Shown here: positions 35,737 to 44,065 of the stretch, piece by piece | Layout of the letters: the number at the start of each line of letters is the position of its first letter | Position numbering within the stretch: the stretch's first letter is position 1 | NCBI GenBank assembly: GCA_020832415.1 | Contig: JAFIES010000030.1 | Coordinates: 1-56,350 of the forward strand | DNA: 56,350 nucleotides | Direction: 5' to 3' | Origin: Balneolaceae bacterium | Lineage (GTDB): Bacteria > Bacteroidota > Rhodothermia > Balneolales > Balneolaceae | Position numbers and translations under genes: made by a program | Notes under the pieces: model-generated | The model's database searches: none | Told to the model about the DNA's origin: nothing | The model's input: the letters and a program-made list of their open reading frames with translations, nothing else

Positions 35737-37155
35737 CTACATCAGAATTTCAGGTTTATTGAGCCACTCAATCGTGCTGTTTACGAGTGCTTCAGCCGTG
35801 GATCTGTTCTCAGCTTCTGAGTAAATCCTCAAAACAGGTTCCGTACCCGACTGCCGCACCAGCAGCCACGACCCATCTTCGAGCGTGTGTTTGATACCAT
35901 CCGTCATATCCCACTCCACTACGTTTTTACCAGCTATCTCCTTCAGTTTTTTCTCTGTGCAAAAACGGATCATACCTTTCTTCTTCGCGTCATCGGTGTG
36001 AACATCCAGTCTGAAATATTCGTGATTTCCAAACTCATCGAAAAGAGCCTGTACAAGCTGGCTGAGCGTCCTGCCCGATTTTACGATCATCTCGGCAATC
36101 AGAAGCCCGATATAGATTCCGTCTCGTTCAGGCAGGTGGCCTTTTGCAGATACACCCCCCGACTCCTCCCCGCCCACAAGCACATCGCCGGAGATGATTT
36201 TATCAGCTACATATTTAAAGCCAATCGGGGTTACTTCAATCGGCAAACCGTACGCTTTTGCCTGCTTATTGAGCATATCGGTGGTGGAAAATGTCTTAAC
36301 AATGGTGCCGGTCAGCCCTTTTTCATGAACCAGGTATTTAGCGAGGAGGCTCAGAATCAGATGAGAACTTACAAACTTTCCGTTTTCATCAACCATGCCA
36401 ATTCTGTCGGCATCGCCATCATTTGCTATACCGAGCGAGCATCCGTTTTTTAATACATGTGCAGAGAGCTGCGCCATATTTTGCTCCATTGGCTCGGGTG
36501 CTTTGCCGCCAAAGAGCGGGTCCCTGGTTGCATTGATCTCCAAAACCCGGTCTCCCAACAATCGCTTCAGCAGGCCGCTGCCGCTTCCAAACATAGGGTC
36601 GTGGCCAATAGTAATTCCGCTTTTTTTGATGGCATCAATATCAATCCGTTCACTGATTACATCCAGATATCCCTCAGCAAAATCCATTTCGCGAATCAAA
36701 CCGAGCTTTTTCAAATGATTGAATGGCCTTACAGATACAGATTCAGTTACTTTTTTCAGCTTTTTTTCTACTGCTTCAATCTGATCGGGAGAGGCAGACC
36801 CTCCAAATGGTGCCTTTATTTTAAAACCGTTATAAACCGGCGGATTGTGGCTTGCAGTAATTACAATTCCGGTTGCATCAAAATGATTTGCAGCCCAGCT
36901 GATGACCGGAGTGGCAACGATGGCATCAGAAATGCGCACCGGCAATCCACACTCTGCAAAAACTGAAGCGGCATGTTCGGCAAACTCTCTGCTTAAAAAG
37001 CGGGCATCATAGCCAATTACCACACCATTTTTTGTGATATTTTCTTCTGATATCCAGGCAGCCGTTGCCTGTGATACGATATTGAGATTCTCAAATGTGT
37101 AGCCTTCTGCGATGATTGCACGCCAACCGTCCGTGCCAAATTTGATGGGCATCAT
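35737..37155 (-). CDS. Phosphoglucomutase/phosphomannomutase family
   Basis: The product has 472 residues. The phospho-Ser loop TASHNPP places the catalytic Ser at 102; the Mg-binding loop DGDADRIG, the sugar-binding GGEESGG segment and the C-terminal phosphate-binding RQSGTEPVLRIYSEA are all present. Four-domain layout and length are normal. It moves phosphate between C1 and C6 of a hexose, feeding cell-wall or polysaccharide synthesis. Substrate choice between glucose and mannose is not readable. ATG-ATG at the start leaves a one-residue ambiguity. It precedes the P1B-4 ATPase by 10 bp. Confidence 0.92.
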   Translation of the reverse strand: MMPIKFGTDGWRAIIAEGYTFENLNIVSQATAAWISEENITKNGVVIGYDARFLSREFAEHAASVFAECGLPVRISDAIVATPVISWAANHFDATGIVITASHNPPVYNGFKIKAPFGGSASPDQIEAVEKKLKKVTESVSVRPFNHLKKLGLIREMDFAEGYLDVISERIDIDAIKKSGITIGHDPMFGSGSGLLKRLLGDRVLEINATRDPLFGGKAPEPMEQNMAQLSAHVLKNGCSLGIANDGDADRIGMVDENGKFVSSHLILSLLAKYLVHEKGLTGTIVKTFSTTDMLNKQAKAYGLPIEVTPIGFKYVADKIISGDVLVGGEESGGVSAKGHLPERDGIYIGLLIAEMIVKSGRTLSQLVQALFDEFGNHEYFRLDVHTDDAKKKGMIRFCTEKKLKEIAGKNVVEWDMTDGIKHTLEDGSWLLVRQSGTEPVLRIYSEAENRSTAEALVNSTIEWLNKPEILM

Positions 37156-37299
37156 AAATTTCCTCTTAAAGTCCTGTTTCTTTATTTTTGCTCTGATTAG
37201 AAAAGTACGGGAACCATTTCTTTATATCTAATCAGCATGGTATGAAGTTTCCCGAATTTCTGTTATTTGATTTAAACTCAAACAAAAGACTGACTAACC

Positions 37300-38319
37300 G
37301 TGAAAAATACGTACATCATTGGGATAGCTGCGATTCTATTCTCTATTCTCACACTCCCTCTATTTGCCCAACAACAGGAACCTATGGCCGACAGGCTTGA
37401 AGAACGATTTAAGACCGATATATTCAGCCTTGGCATTCTGCTGCAGTCTGAAGGATATTTCTCTTTTAACGATGATAATTTTAATGGCGGGCGCAAATTT
37501 GATATTGGTGCAACACGGCTCGATGTTCGCGGCAACGTGGACAACGGCTTCCTTTACAGGTTTCAGCTCGATTTTCGCCGACAAACCAGCGTTCTGGATG
37601 CACAGGTAGGTTATCGGTTCTCTGACACGATGAGAATCATTGGAGGTGCCTTTAAACCTTTTCTTAGTGCCGATCTTGATCCCAATCCGGGTGACACAGA
37701 TTTTATGAATCGTGCTCGTCAGGTTGGTACTATGATGAATTCCCGTGAAATTGGACTTACACTTTTGGGAGAACCGGGCAAATTTAATTACCGGTTTGGT
37801 ATGTACAACGGAACCGGCCTTACCCGCAGTAATGACAACCGCTTTATGTACACTGCCCGCCTTGGATATACCGCGGATCTGAACGGCGGTACCCTCGAAT
37901 TAGGATTCAACGGCGCTTACGATGAAACCAGAATGAACAGTGTGGGAAATACCGGTCTTGTTTCCATGGGCGACAGAGTTCTATATGGCGGCTTTATTAA
38001 ACTCGACACCCCTGCAATTTTTGGTACTGCAGAAATTTTACAAACCAAATTTGATGCTCAAAATTTTGGCGGAAATGAAGAGACCATAACCGGATTTTAT
38101 GCTACTCTTGGAAGTAACGTTTCTGACAAAGATCAGCTTCTTGTTCGATGGGATTATCTCGATTTTGATTTGAGAGGTGACTCTTCGGACCTCATAACTT
38201 TCGGATGGAACCATCAGGCAACAAGACTCATCAGTTTTCAGCTGAACTTTCTTGCCCTGCTCGAAGATGACGAGGATACGCAGTTTGGAGTATCCGGTGT
38301 GATGCAGTTCCAATTCTAA
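37300..38319 (+). CDS. Phosphate-selective porin-like outer-membrane protein (OprP/OprO type)
   Basis: The 339-residue protein uses a GTG start at 37300. A signal peptide (~1-23, ending LFAQ) precedes about 16 amphipathic strands, with a final QFQF ending in Phe, the outer-membrane assembly signal. Phrases such as LDVRGNVDNGFLYRFQLDFRR and RQVGTMMNSREIGLTL match the Porin_O_P pattern. It probably passes anions such as phosphate; specificity is not visible. It is divergent from the phosphohexomutase, with 144 bp between them. A hairpin follows 10 nt after the stop. Confidence 0.82.
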   Translation: MKNTYIIGIAAILFSILTLPLFAQQQEPMADRLEERFKTDIFSLGILLQSEGYFSFNDDNFNGGRKFDIGATRLDVRGNVDNGFLYRFQLDFRRQTSVLDAQVGYRFSDTMRIIGGAFKPFLSADLDPNPGDTDFMNRARQVGTMMNSREIGLTLLGEPGKFNYRFGMYNGTGLTRSNDNRFMYTARLGYTADLNGGTLELGFNGAYDETRMNSVGNTGLVSMGDRVLYGGFIKLDTPAIFGTAEILQTKFDAQNFGGNEETITGFYATLGSNVSDKDQLLVRWDYLDFDLRGDSSDLITFGWNHQATRLISFQLNFLALLEDDEDTQFGVSGVMQFQF

Positions 38320-38329
38320 ACTGATGAGC

Positions 38330-38360
38330 AAAAAAAAACCGGCAGTGCTTTCACTGCCGG
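38330..38360 (-). terminator. Rho-independent terminator hairpin, U-run on the minus strand
   Basis: The inverted repeat CCGGCAGTG-CTTT-CACTGCCGG occupies 38339-38360 (9-bp perfect stem, 4-nt loop). On the plus strand it is preceded by nine A residues (38330-38338) and not followed by T. Read on the minus strand it is stem then U9, so it should stop transcripts arriving from the cyclase gene side. It may also act weakly at the end of the porin gene. Confidence 0.6.
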
Positions 38361-38550
38361 CCTTGTAAGTATCTGAAGATTCTTTCAATAAAATCCTCAG
38401 AATCCTTAACCCCATCTGAATATACTCTATTTAGCCTAATTTATAAACCTATCTTCGTTACTCCCGCGAGACTAATATCAGTTGTATCTGGTTTTAAAAG
38501 CTTGTAATTTTCGAGTCTTTCAAAGAACTCAAATCACGCTGATTTGTAAA

Positions 38551-38624
38551 GGGCCCATAGCTCAGTTGGTCAGAGCAGTCGACTCATAATCGATTGGTCG
38601 CAGGTTCAAGTCCTGCTGGGCCCA
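38551..38624 (+). tRNA. ileX: tRNA-Ile2 (CAT anticodon, lysidine type)
   Basis: A 74-nt cloverleaf is complete: acceptor GGGCCCA pairs with TGGGCCC, the D arm is GCTC...GAGC, the anticodon loop is CTCATAA, and the T arm is GCAGG-TTCAAGT-CCTGC. The anticodon is CAT. The body (GCAGTCGACTCATAATCG, then GGTCGCAGG) is much closer to E. coli tRNA-Ile2 (ileX) than to elongator tRNA-Met, so a lysidine-modified isoleucine tRNA is the better call. The CCA end is not encoded. The 3' end is duplicated downstream. Confidence 0.88.
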
Positions 38625-38842
38625 CTTTTTATTTTTACCCTCCTGCTTTTTCATAGACTCCTCTTGTCTAATCTCTTTACATATTCTAAATCCAGCTGTT
38701 GATGTTTCTAAGCAGTGCTTCGCGGTTCAAGTCCTGCTGGGCCCACATTTTATTTTTACCCTCCTGCTTTTTCATAGACGGCTTTTGTCTAATCTCTTTA
38801 CATTTTCTAAATCCAGGCGTTGATCTTGCGAAGCAGTGCTTC
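38603..38842 (+). repeat. 121-bp tandem duplication that includes the 3' end of tRNA-Ile2
   Basis: Two imperfect copies, 38603-38723 and 38724-38842, are spaced exactly 121 bp apart. Each begins with the last 22 nt of the tRNA (GGTTCAAGTCCTGCTGGGCC and two more bases) and runs through TTATTTTTACCCTCCTGC, a TTTTCATAGAC block and AGCAGTGCTTC. Most positions agree by eye; the divergence indicates an old event. The second copy has no tRNA body, so it is not a second gene. It could come from recombination at the tRNA 3' end. Confidence 0.88.
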
Positions 38843-38870
38843 CTGTTCAGATTTGCAGACCAATCTGATG

Positions 38871-39956
38871 TCAAATCAGTAGATAGACGAGTAAAAAACT
38901 GAATACTGTTGCCACGAGGCCCACCATAAAAATGTTGTAGGCAACTCTGAGCAGTTTGAATTTTTTTGAAAGAACAGATCCAAGTCCGTGTAAATCCCGG
39001 GCCATTGTGTCGTAAAGGCGTTCACTGTCAGTCATCAGCTCCTCGATACCGGTCACAAAATCGTCTCGCTCCATCGTGTAAAAATTACCAAAAAAGAGGA
39101 TATTGGATCGGTTTGCACGCACATCATCCAGGGTCACTTTTTCATTGCCTACACGTGGCCTTGCTGCTAAAACAGAATAAACCAGGGACGACATACAGGT
39201 AATCAATAAAATTGCAGTGGGTATTATCAACAAGGTGTTTGAGAGAATTCGTGTTGAAATCGATGCAATGATAATGGAGATGATGATTCCATTAATACTG
39301 ATCATGATGTTCGACTTGTTATCTGCAATCGCACTCAGATTGATATGATTTCGGTATGAGGTTCGGAACATATCCGAAACACCGCGGTTGAGGGACCCAA
39401 GTTTCTTTTTTGCTGAAATATCCTCATTTGCTGATTCCTCTTCGTCTGTCTCTTCCGAATCATCATCACAGCTTTCGTCAGGTTCAGGGTTTTTACAGAT
39501 CAGTGAGTATAGTTTTACCGGCTTGGAAATGTTTTTTAATTTTTTTTCACCGAATGATTCAACCCGAAAACCGGAATGATTTTTAATCTCCGTAAATACA
39601 TTTTCTGAAATGATTACCGAACCGGCTTCTCCAAATGACTGTACCCGGGAGGCGATATTCACGGCATCCCCATAAATCCCTTCGTCATCATAAACAATAT
39701 CACCAATATGAATACCAATCCGGATCGGAACCGCCGGCTCGTTGGTGAGCTCAACCTGAATATCCCTTGCACACTGTACAGCGGCAAGGGCACTGCCAAA
39801 CATAATCAGTGTGCCATCTCCATAATACTGCAAAACCTTTCCGTGGTATTTTAACAGAGACGTTTCAATTACCGCACGCTTGCGATCTCTTAGTGATTTT
39901 GCATTGAGCTCATCTTGCTGCATCATTTTTGAATAACCCACAATGTCGGCAAACAT
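38871..39956 (-). CDS. Class III nucleotide cyclase fused to Pycsar-type membrane effector (PycTM) domain
   Basis: The 361 residues counted from the ATG at 39956 have two modules. The cyclase (1-~153) keeps metal Asp4 (FADIVGYS) and Asp47 (YYGDG), and Asn100/Arg104 (GDAVNIASR) for transition-state contact. The residues that select adenine in adenylate cyclases are Gln43 and Gly93 here instead of Lys and Asp. An acidic linker (158-179) leads to a C-terminal domain (~195-361) with SAIADNKSNIMISINGIIIS, a second helix, FFGNF and a last helix after LRVAYNIFM. This matches the PycTM/DUF5706 effector of Pycsar. In-frame homology (HIRLLAAI) extends upstream of the ATG with no standard start. Nucleotide and role are inferred. 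Confidence 0.85.
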   Translation of the reverse strand: MFADIVGYSKMMQQDELNAKSLRDRKRAVIETSLLKYHGKVLQYYGDGTLIMFGSALAAVQCARDIQVELTNEPAVPIRIGIHIGDIVYDDEGIYGDAVNIASRVQSFGEAGSVIISENVFTEIKNHSGFRVESFGEKKLKNISKPVKLYSLICKNPEPDESCDDDSEETDEEESANEDISAKKKLGSLNRGVSDMFRTSYRNHINLSAIADNKSNIMISINGIIISIIIASISTRILSNTLLIIPTAILLITCMSSLVYSVLAARPRVGNEKVTLDDVRANRSNILFFGNFYTMERDDFVTGIEELMTDSERLYDTMARDLHGLGSVLSKKFKLLRVAYNIFMVGLVATVFSFLLVYLLI

Positions 39957-40206
39957 AATGGCTGCAAGTAGTCTGATATGATTATTTTCTTCGATGATAA
40001 TTGTGCCCGTAAATTATGAGAATATGAACAGATGTAGTGATCTGTACGATAAAAACAGTTCTCTTTTATTGATATCGATCAAAATAAATATCTGATTTTG
40101 AAAGTGTAGAGTGTACCCGTTTATTAAAAAAACAATTGCTTAATGTATCAAAATAAAATCTAAAACAACGAACTTTATACCCCAATGCCATTTTAAAAAG
40201 GCAGCA

Positions 40207-41295
40207 TCATTGGTTCTGCATACCAGTAATCACAACATTACCCGTTCCGCGCGGATCACATGGATAGCTGAAATCCCTTCTCATTCTTCTTGGGTTGTTT
40301 ATTGTGTCATAGAATTCATCCAGATATCTCGTGGCAAAATTAATGTACCTCCGATCGAGCAAGGTATTTTCTGTTATAAGCTTATATATCTCCGGTTTGA
40401 GTTCCCGAAACTGTTCGAATGTGGGCTCTAATACACTGAGATCTTCCAGGCAATATCCTCTGTATCGCCTCTCTCTAACCGAACTCAGCCGCAAAGCCTC
40501 CTCCGGCCTTGCATAGGGGGCAGATACAAGCCCTGCCAAATCAAAATCGTAGGGTACTGCCACATAGATTTTTTCATCTTCCAGAAAAAGCAGCCTGGTA
40601 TTTTGCTGATATTGAATAGACCAATCGGTGTTGCCGATCATGTATTCAAATACGCTCATTCTTAAAAATGCTGACTGATCTACAACTTCAGGCCTTAAGT
40701 GCAAGCGGGTTATACGCCGGGCATTGTTTCGGGAAGCCATATCGTTTGCATGCTCTACTATAAAAGCATACTCCGGATCAGATTTCCGGCCATTTCCGGT
40801 ATCGTGATAAGTAAGGCGAACCAGCCGTACCCTGAAACTATATTCAGTAAATAAATTGTATAGTTTGTAAATAAGGTACTCGCGTATCACATACTCTTCT
40901 CCCTGGCAAGGCACCACAAGTTTTAAATTGGATTGGCCGGCAAATAGTGAATGTTCAGGCAGCTCACTTCTGTTAAAATTCAATCTTAGAGGCGGAGTTC
41001 TGCAATTTTCCCGTTGCCTGCGAAAATTGCCCCTTACCCTTGATCGTATATCCAGATATTCTTCTATATTGGGGCCTTTAACATGCAGTTTCATGTTATG
41101 ATATGAAGGTTCATCCCCACGGTCTCTCTGAAGCGTCCTGATATCCCCTTCCAGTCTGATATCTAAAATTTCATCACTGTCGAATAAACCCTCAAATTGA
41201 TTTGGCTCTGGTTCCAGCTGAAAAGCAACAGATGCCGGACTCAGTAAAAATAGCATGAGTGGCAAAAAGGCGAATATTTTACTGAAGATGTGCAT
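40207..41295 (-). CDS. Secreted protein of unknown function, possibly CotH-kinase-like
   Basis: I start at the ATG at 41295 (362 residues), where a signal peptide begins (MHIFSKIFAFLPLMLFLL, then ASVAF); an ATG ten codons upstream (41325) is possible. The mature part contains DIRSRVRGNFRRQ, then LKLVVPC, YVIREYLIYKLYN, EYMIGNTDWS and VPYDFDLAG. That order (RGN, then a helical core, an IGNxDW motif and a late Asp-Phe-Asp) recalls CotH-type secreted kinases, but I cannot confirm catalytic residues. No close neighbour explains its role; it lies between the cyclase-PycTM gene and a metallophosphoesterase, both on the same strand but 250 bp away. Low confidence in function, fair in being a gene. 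Confidence 0.6.
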   Translation of the reverse strand: MHIFSKIFAFLPLMLFLLSPASVAFQLEPEPNQFEGLFDSDEILDIRLEGDIRTLQRDRGDEPSYHNMKLHVKGPNIEEYLDIRSRVRGNFRRQRENCRTPPLRLNFNRSELPEHSLFAGQSNLKLVVPCQGEEYVIREYLIYKLYNLFTEYSFRVRLVRLTYHDTGNGRKSDPEYAFIVEHANDMASRNNARRITRLHLRPEVVDQSAFLRMSVFEYMIGNTDWSIQYQQNTRLLFLEDEKIYVAVPYDFDLAGLVSAPYARPEEALRLSSVRERRYRGYCLEDLSVLEPTFEQFRELKPEIYKLITENTLLDRRYINFATRYLDEFYDTINNPRRMRRDFSYPCDPRGTGNVVITGMQNQ

Positions 41296-41543
41296 TGTTA
41301 TCGCGTTAGGTAAGAGTTTTAACAATTTCAGAATAATCTTTTTTTTAAATCAATCAAAAAGCAAAATTTCACACTGTTTTGATTGGGAGTTACCCTTTAT
41401 TAATAAATTTATTAACTAAAATTTTGGGGTAACTTCAGATTTTTAAACCCTTTTATTGTAATATCGTGGATGAAGTGCCTTAACAATGTCTGACGATTTT
41501 TTCGATAATTGAGCCGTTCAATAGTGTCTGTTTTGGCAATGGA

Positions 41544-42311
41544 TCAGCGTTTTTGAACCCCATTAATTCGATTGAATTCCCCCTCCCACCAGCCTTTTAG
41601 TGGTATATCTGATGCAAGAATTAAGTTTTGAAACTTTGGGAAATCATATTCAATACTTTTCAGATCAACAGATATATTTTTTTGCATTACTTCCACAATC
41701 GCATACTCGGCAACCGGCAAATAGGTTGGAACCGGCGGGGATATAAAAGGATGCATAAAAGCAGATCCCACACTGCCTGCATTCAATAAAATGTGCTCCT
41801 TATGTTTTCGATACATTTGAAAATGAGTATGACCACCAATTGCTATTTTTGTTGAATTATCGAATTTGATTAATGAATCAATTTCTTCCGGTGAAGATGT
41901 TGGCAAAACAGCACGGATTGTTGAGTGGGGCGAACCGTGATAACAGAGCATATCTATTTCGTCATCAAGTGGAACACTCACTGTTTTCTTAAAAGACCTG
42001 ATAAACGATAAATCCTTATCGTACAATTTGTTTAAACACCAATAAACAGACTTCTGTAAAGCCTCTCCTTCTATTTCATAAACGCTCGTATTTTCCGGGT
42101 CGAATAAAGCTTCTTCATGATTGCCCATTACACACGAGCAATTATGCTGTTGAAGCATCTCTATTATTTCGCGGGGGGAAGGGCCAAAAGTTACAATATC
42201 ACCCAGGCAAATAATCGAATCGACACTGTTTTTGCCGATATCTGCAAGAACTGCTTCTAAAGCTTGAGCATTACCATGAACATCCGAAACAACTGCTATT
42301 CTCTTAGCCAT
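41544..42311 (-). CDS. Metallophosphoesterase (YfcE/MPP family)
   Basis: The ATG at 42311 gives a 255-residue protein that begins directly with the first metal motif (RIAVVSDVHGN; Asp10, His12); the alternative start at 42359 adds 16 residues of no family likeness. Further motifs are GDIV (Asp38), GNHE (Asn64, His65), and in the second half CYHGSP and GGHTHF with the remaining His ligands. It is a cytoplasmic two-metal phosphoesterase; substrates range from phosphodiesters to proteins, and cyclic-nucleotide cleavage is within the superfamily's range. It lies 1.6 kb upstream of the cyclase-PycTM gene, with one gene between. Confidence 0.85.
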   Translation of the reverse strand: MAKRIAVVSDVHGNAQALEAVLADIGKNSVDSIICLGDIVTFGPSPREIIEMLQQHNCSCVMGNHEEALFDPENTSVYEIEGEALQKSVYWCLNKLYDKDLSFIRSFKKTVSVPLDDEIDMLCYHGSPHSTIRAVLPTSSPEEIDSLIKFDNSTKIAIGGHTHFQMYRKHKEHILLNAGSVGSAFMHPFISPPVPTYLPVAEYAIVEVMQKNISVDLKSIEYDFPKFQNLILASDIPLKGWWEGEFNRINGVQKR

Positions 42312-42541
42312 TTTAAATTTAATTATTTTATTGGTTGTGACCGGCAATTCAACAGGCAATCAGCAGCTAACCCTGCCAAAGAATATCGCAATGTTTCTAA
42401 ATACTTTAATGCTTTTTTCAAAAATATTCTTTTCATAAAAAATTAAACCCTGTCCAACTTCATATCGAAGTAAATTTTTTAGTATTCTTGTTGGTAATTA
42501 TATCAGATACAGAAACCTCCCTACATACATACCAATATTCT

Positions 42542-43753
42542 GTGATTCGAATTTTCTCAACCCTTCTTTTTTTGATTGTTTTTGTCGGATTTTATCTGGC
42601 TTTTACCCTCTTCGTCCCGGAGACTGAAATTGAAGAACCTGTACCTGAACCTGAGGAGTGGGTGATGGATAGCTCAACCGCCTTCTTTATCGAAGAATTT
42701 GAACAGGCTTTTACAGAGGGGTTAAACAACGAACAAATCCCCGGGGCGGCAGTTACCATAGTGAAAGATGGTCGGGTTATTTATCAAAAAGGATTTGGTG
42801 TAAAAGAGAGAGGAAAACCTGAAAAAGTAGATGAATATACTGTATTTAGGCTGGGTAGTTTATCTAAGGGCTTTGCTTCGGTTCTTACAGGATTGTTAGT
42901 AGAAGAAGATATACTAAGCTGGGATATTCCAATCACCAATTATTTAAATGATTTCAGACTGAATGATCCGGAGCAAACCGAAAGGGTTCAGATCCGGCAT
43001 TTACTCTCGCACACCTCCGGGCTGCCACGCCATGCCTATACAAATTTACTGGAAGATGGACTTTCGTTAGACCAGATAATCCCCCGGTTAGAATCAGTTC
43101 CGCTGGTTGCAAGAGAGGGCACTCAACATTCCTACCAGAACGCGGCTTTTTCAATTATAGAAAAAATTGTGGAAAACCAGACAAACACCAGTTATAACGC
43201 CTTACTGCAAGAAAAACTATTCGAACCATTGGCGATGAACCGGGCATCCTATAACTATGATGGCATCATAAATTCAGGAAATAATGCTTCACCACATCTT
43301 TATGCATCCCGAGCGCAGGGCCGCGTTCCGGTTGCGATTAACAGAAGATACTACAATGCCGTATCCTCCGGCGGAGTCAATGCTTCAGCTTCAGATATGG
43401 GAAATTGGTTGCTTCTGCTAACAGGGTACTATCCTGAGATTATTTCTGAAGAAACACTTAACGAAATATTTACTCCGATCGCTACCATCCGTAATCGCCG
43501 GTTTAGCAGATATTGGGATGGTGTGAATGAATCGTACTACGCAAAAGGATGGCGTGTACTTGATAATCACGGGCAAAGAATTGTTTACCATGGCGGTTAT
43601 GTAAACGGTTACCGCAGCGAAGTTGCATTTGCCCCTGAAGATGGATTGGGAATCAGTATACTCGTTAATACCAACTCCGGCTATGCCTTAGAAGTAATTC
43701 CATACTTTTTTAATCACTTCAAGTCCGATTCTTTGGAAGTAACTTCTAACTAA
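42542..43753 (+). CDS. Serine beta-lactamase-type hydrolase (class C/PBP4*-like), membrane anchored
   Basis: I prefer the GTG at 42542 (403 residues), which places the membrane anchor (~4-24) at the start; a TTG at 42488 would add 18 residues. Motifs: Ser107-x-x-Lys110 (LGSLSKGF), Tyr-Gln-Asn (HSYQNAAFS) and HGG near the C-terminus (VYHGGYVNGY). It is an esterase, peptidase or low-activity beta-lactamase homologue acting in the periplasm; true antibiotic resistance is not implied. The stop codon TAA at 43751-43753 is formed by the first bases of a palindromic repeat. Confidence 0.85.
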   Translation: MIRIFSTLLFLIVFVGFYLAFTLFVPETEIEEPVPEPEEWVMDSSTAFFIEEFEQAFTEGLNNEQIPGAAVTIVKDGRVIYQKGFGVKERGKPEKVDEYTVFRLGSLSKGFASVLTGLLVEEDILSWDIPITNYLNDFRLNDPEQTERVQIRHLLSHTSGLPRHAYTNLLEDGLSLDQIIPRLESVPLVAREGTQHSYQNAAFSIIEKIVENQTNTSYNALLQEKLFEPLAMNRASYNYDGIINSGNNASPHLYASRAQGRVPVAINRRYYNAVSSGGVNASASDMGNWLLLLTGYYPEIISEETLNEIFTPIATIRNRRFSRYWDGVNESYYAKGWRVLDNHGQRIVYHGGYVNGYRSEVAFAPEDGLGISILVNTNSGYALEVIPYFFNHFKSDSLEVTSN

Positions 43754-43879
43754 CGTGAGTTCGATATAACATATAGAAAGAATCGGCAGTTAGAGCGCAG
43801 TCCCGATGCAGTTCAATCGGGATGCGCTCAATATGACGAGTTCAGTCATATTGTTCATTTTTATATCGAACTCACGTTA
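43751..43879. repeat. Palindromic repeat element, copy A
   Basis: A 129-bp element is bounded by perfect 19-bp inverted ends, TAACGTGAGTTCGATATAA at 43751-43769 and its inverse at 43861-43879. Inside are nested inverted pairs, AATATGAC/GTCATATT and GAGCGCA/TGCGCTC with ATCGGGA between them, so the RNA or single strand could fold into a branched structure. The left end supplies the stop codon of the hydrolase gene. A related copy lies at the window end. It encodes no transposase and is probably a MITE- or REP-like element. Confidence 0.85.
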
Positions 43880-44065
43880 ACTAAGAAATCACGGCCGTAC
43901 TAATCTGATTGATCCCGGCGAACAGTTCACTACCCATTTTTGTTTATCGTCTGTATGCTAATTGAGAAGCAGCAGAATTCAAGAATTCAGTAACAAAAAT
44001 TAATTGAACTCTGTGAGCCTTTTCTTAACAAAGACAATATTCCGATCAACCCTATCTTACTCCAA
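43880..44065. other. Non-coding leader between repeat and sugar dehydrogenase
   Basis: No gene is visible here. The stretch is AT-rich and precedes the lipoprotein gene at 44066; it presumably holds that gene's promoter, but I cannot point to clear -35 and -10 boxes. With copy A of the repeat it makes up the 312-bp gap. Confidence 0.4.

Noticed and set aside
38361-38412. Second terminator-like hairpin after the porin (TCTGAAGATT/AATCCTCAGA)
   Set aside because: The stem has a mismatch and no T-run follows on either strand.
38724-38746. Second tRNA gene
   Set aside because: Only the T-arm and acceptor 3' half are present; no 5' half, D arm or anticodon precedes it.
38699-38902. Plus-strand open frame across the tRNA-derived repeat
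   Set aside because: It runs through the duplicated non-coding unit and ends opposite the cyclase gene; composition is not protein-like.
42542-43753. Beta-lactam resistance gene
   Set aside because: The SxxK/YxN/HGG set is shared by esterases and peptidases; no mobile context.
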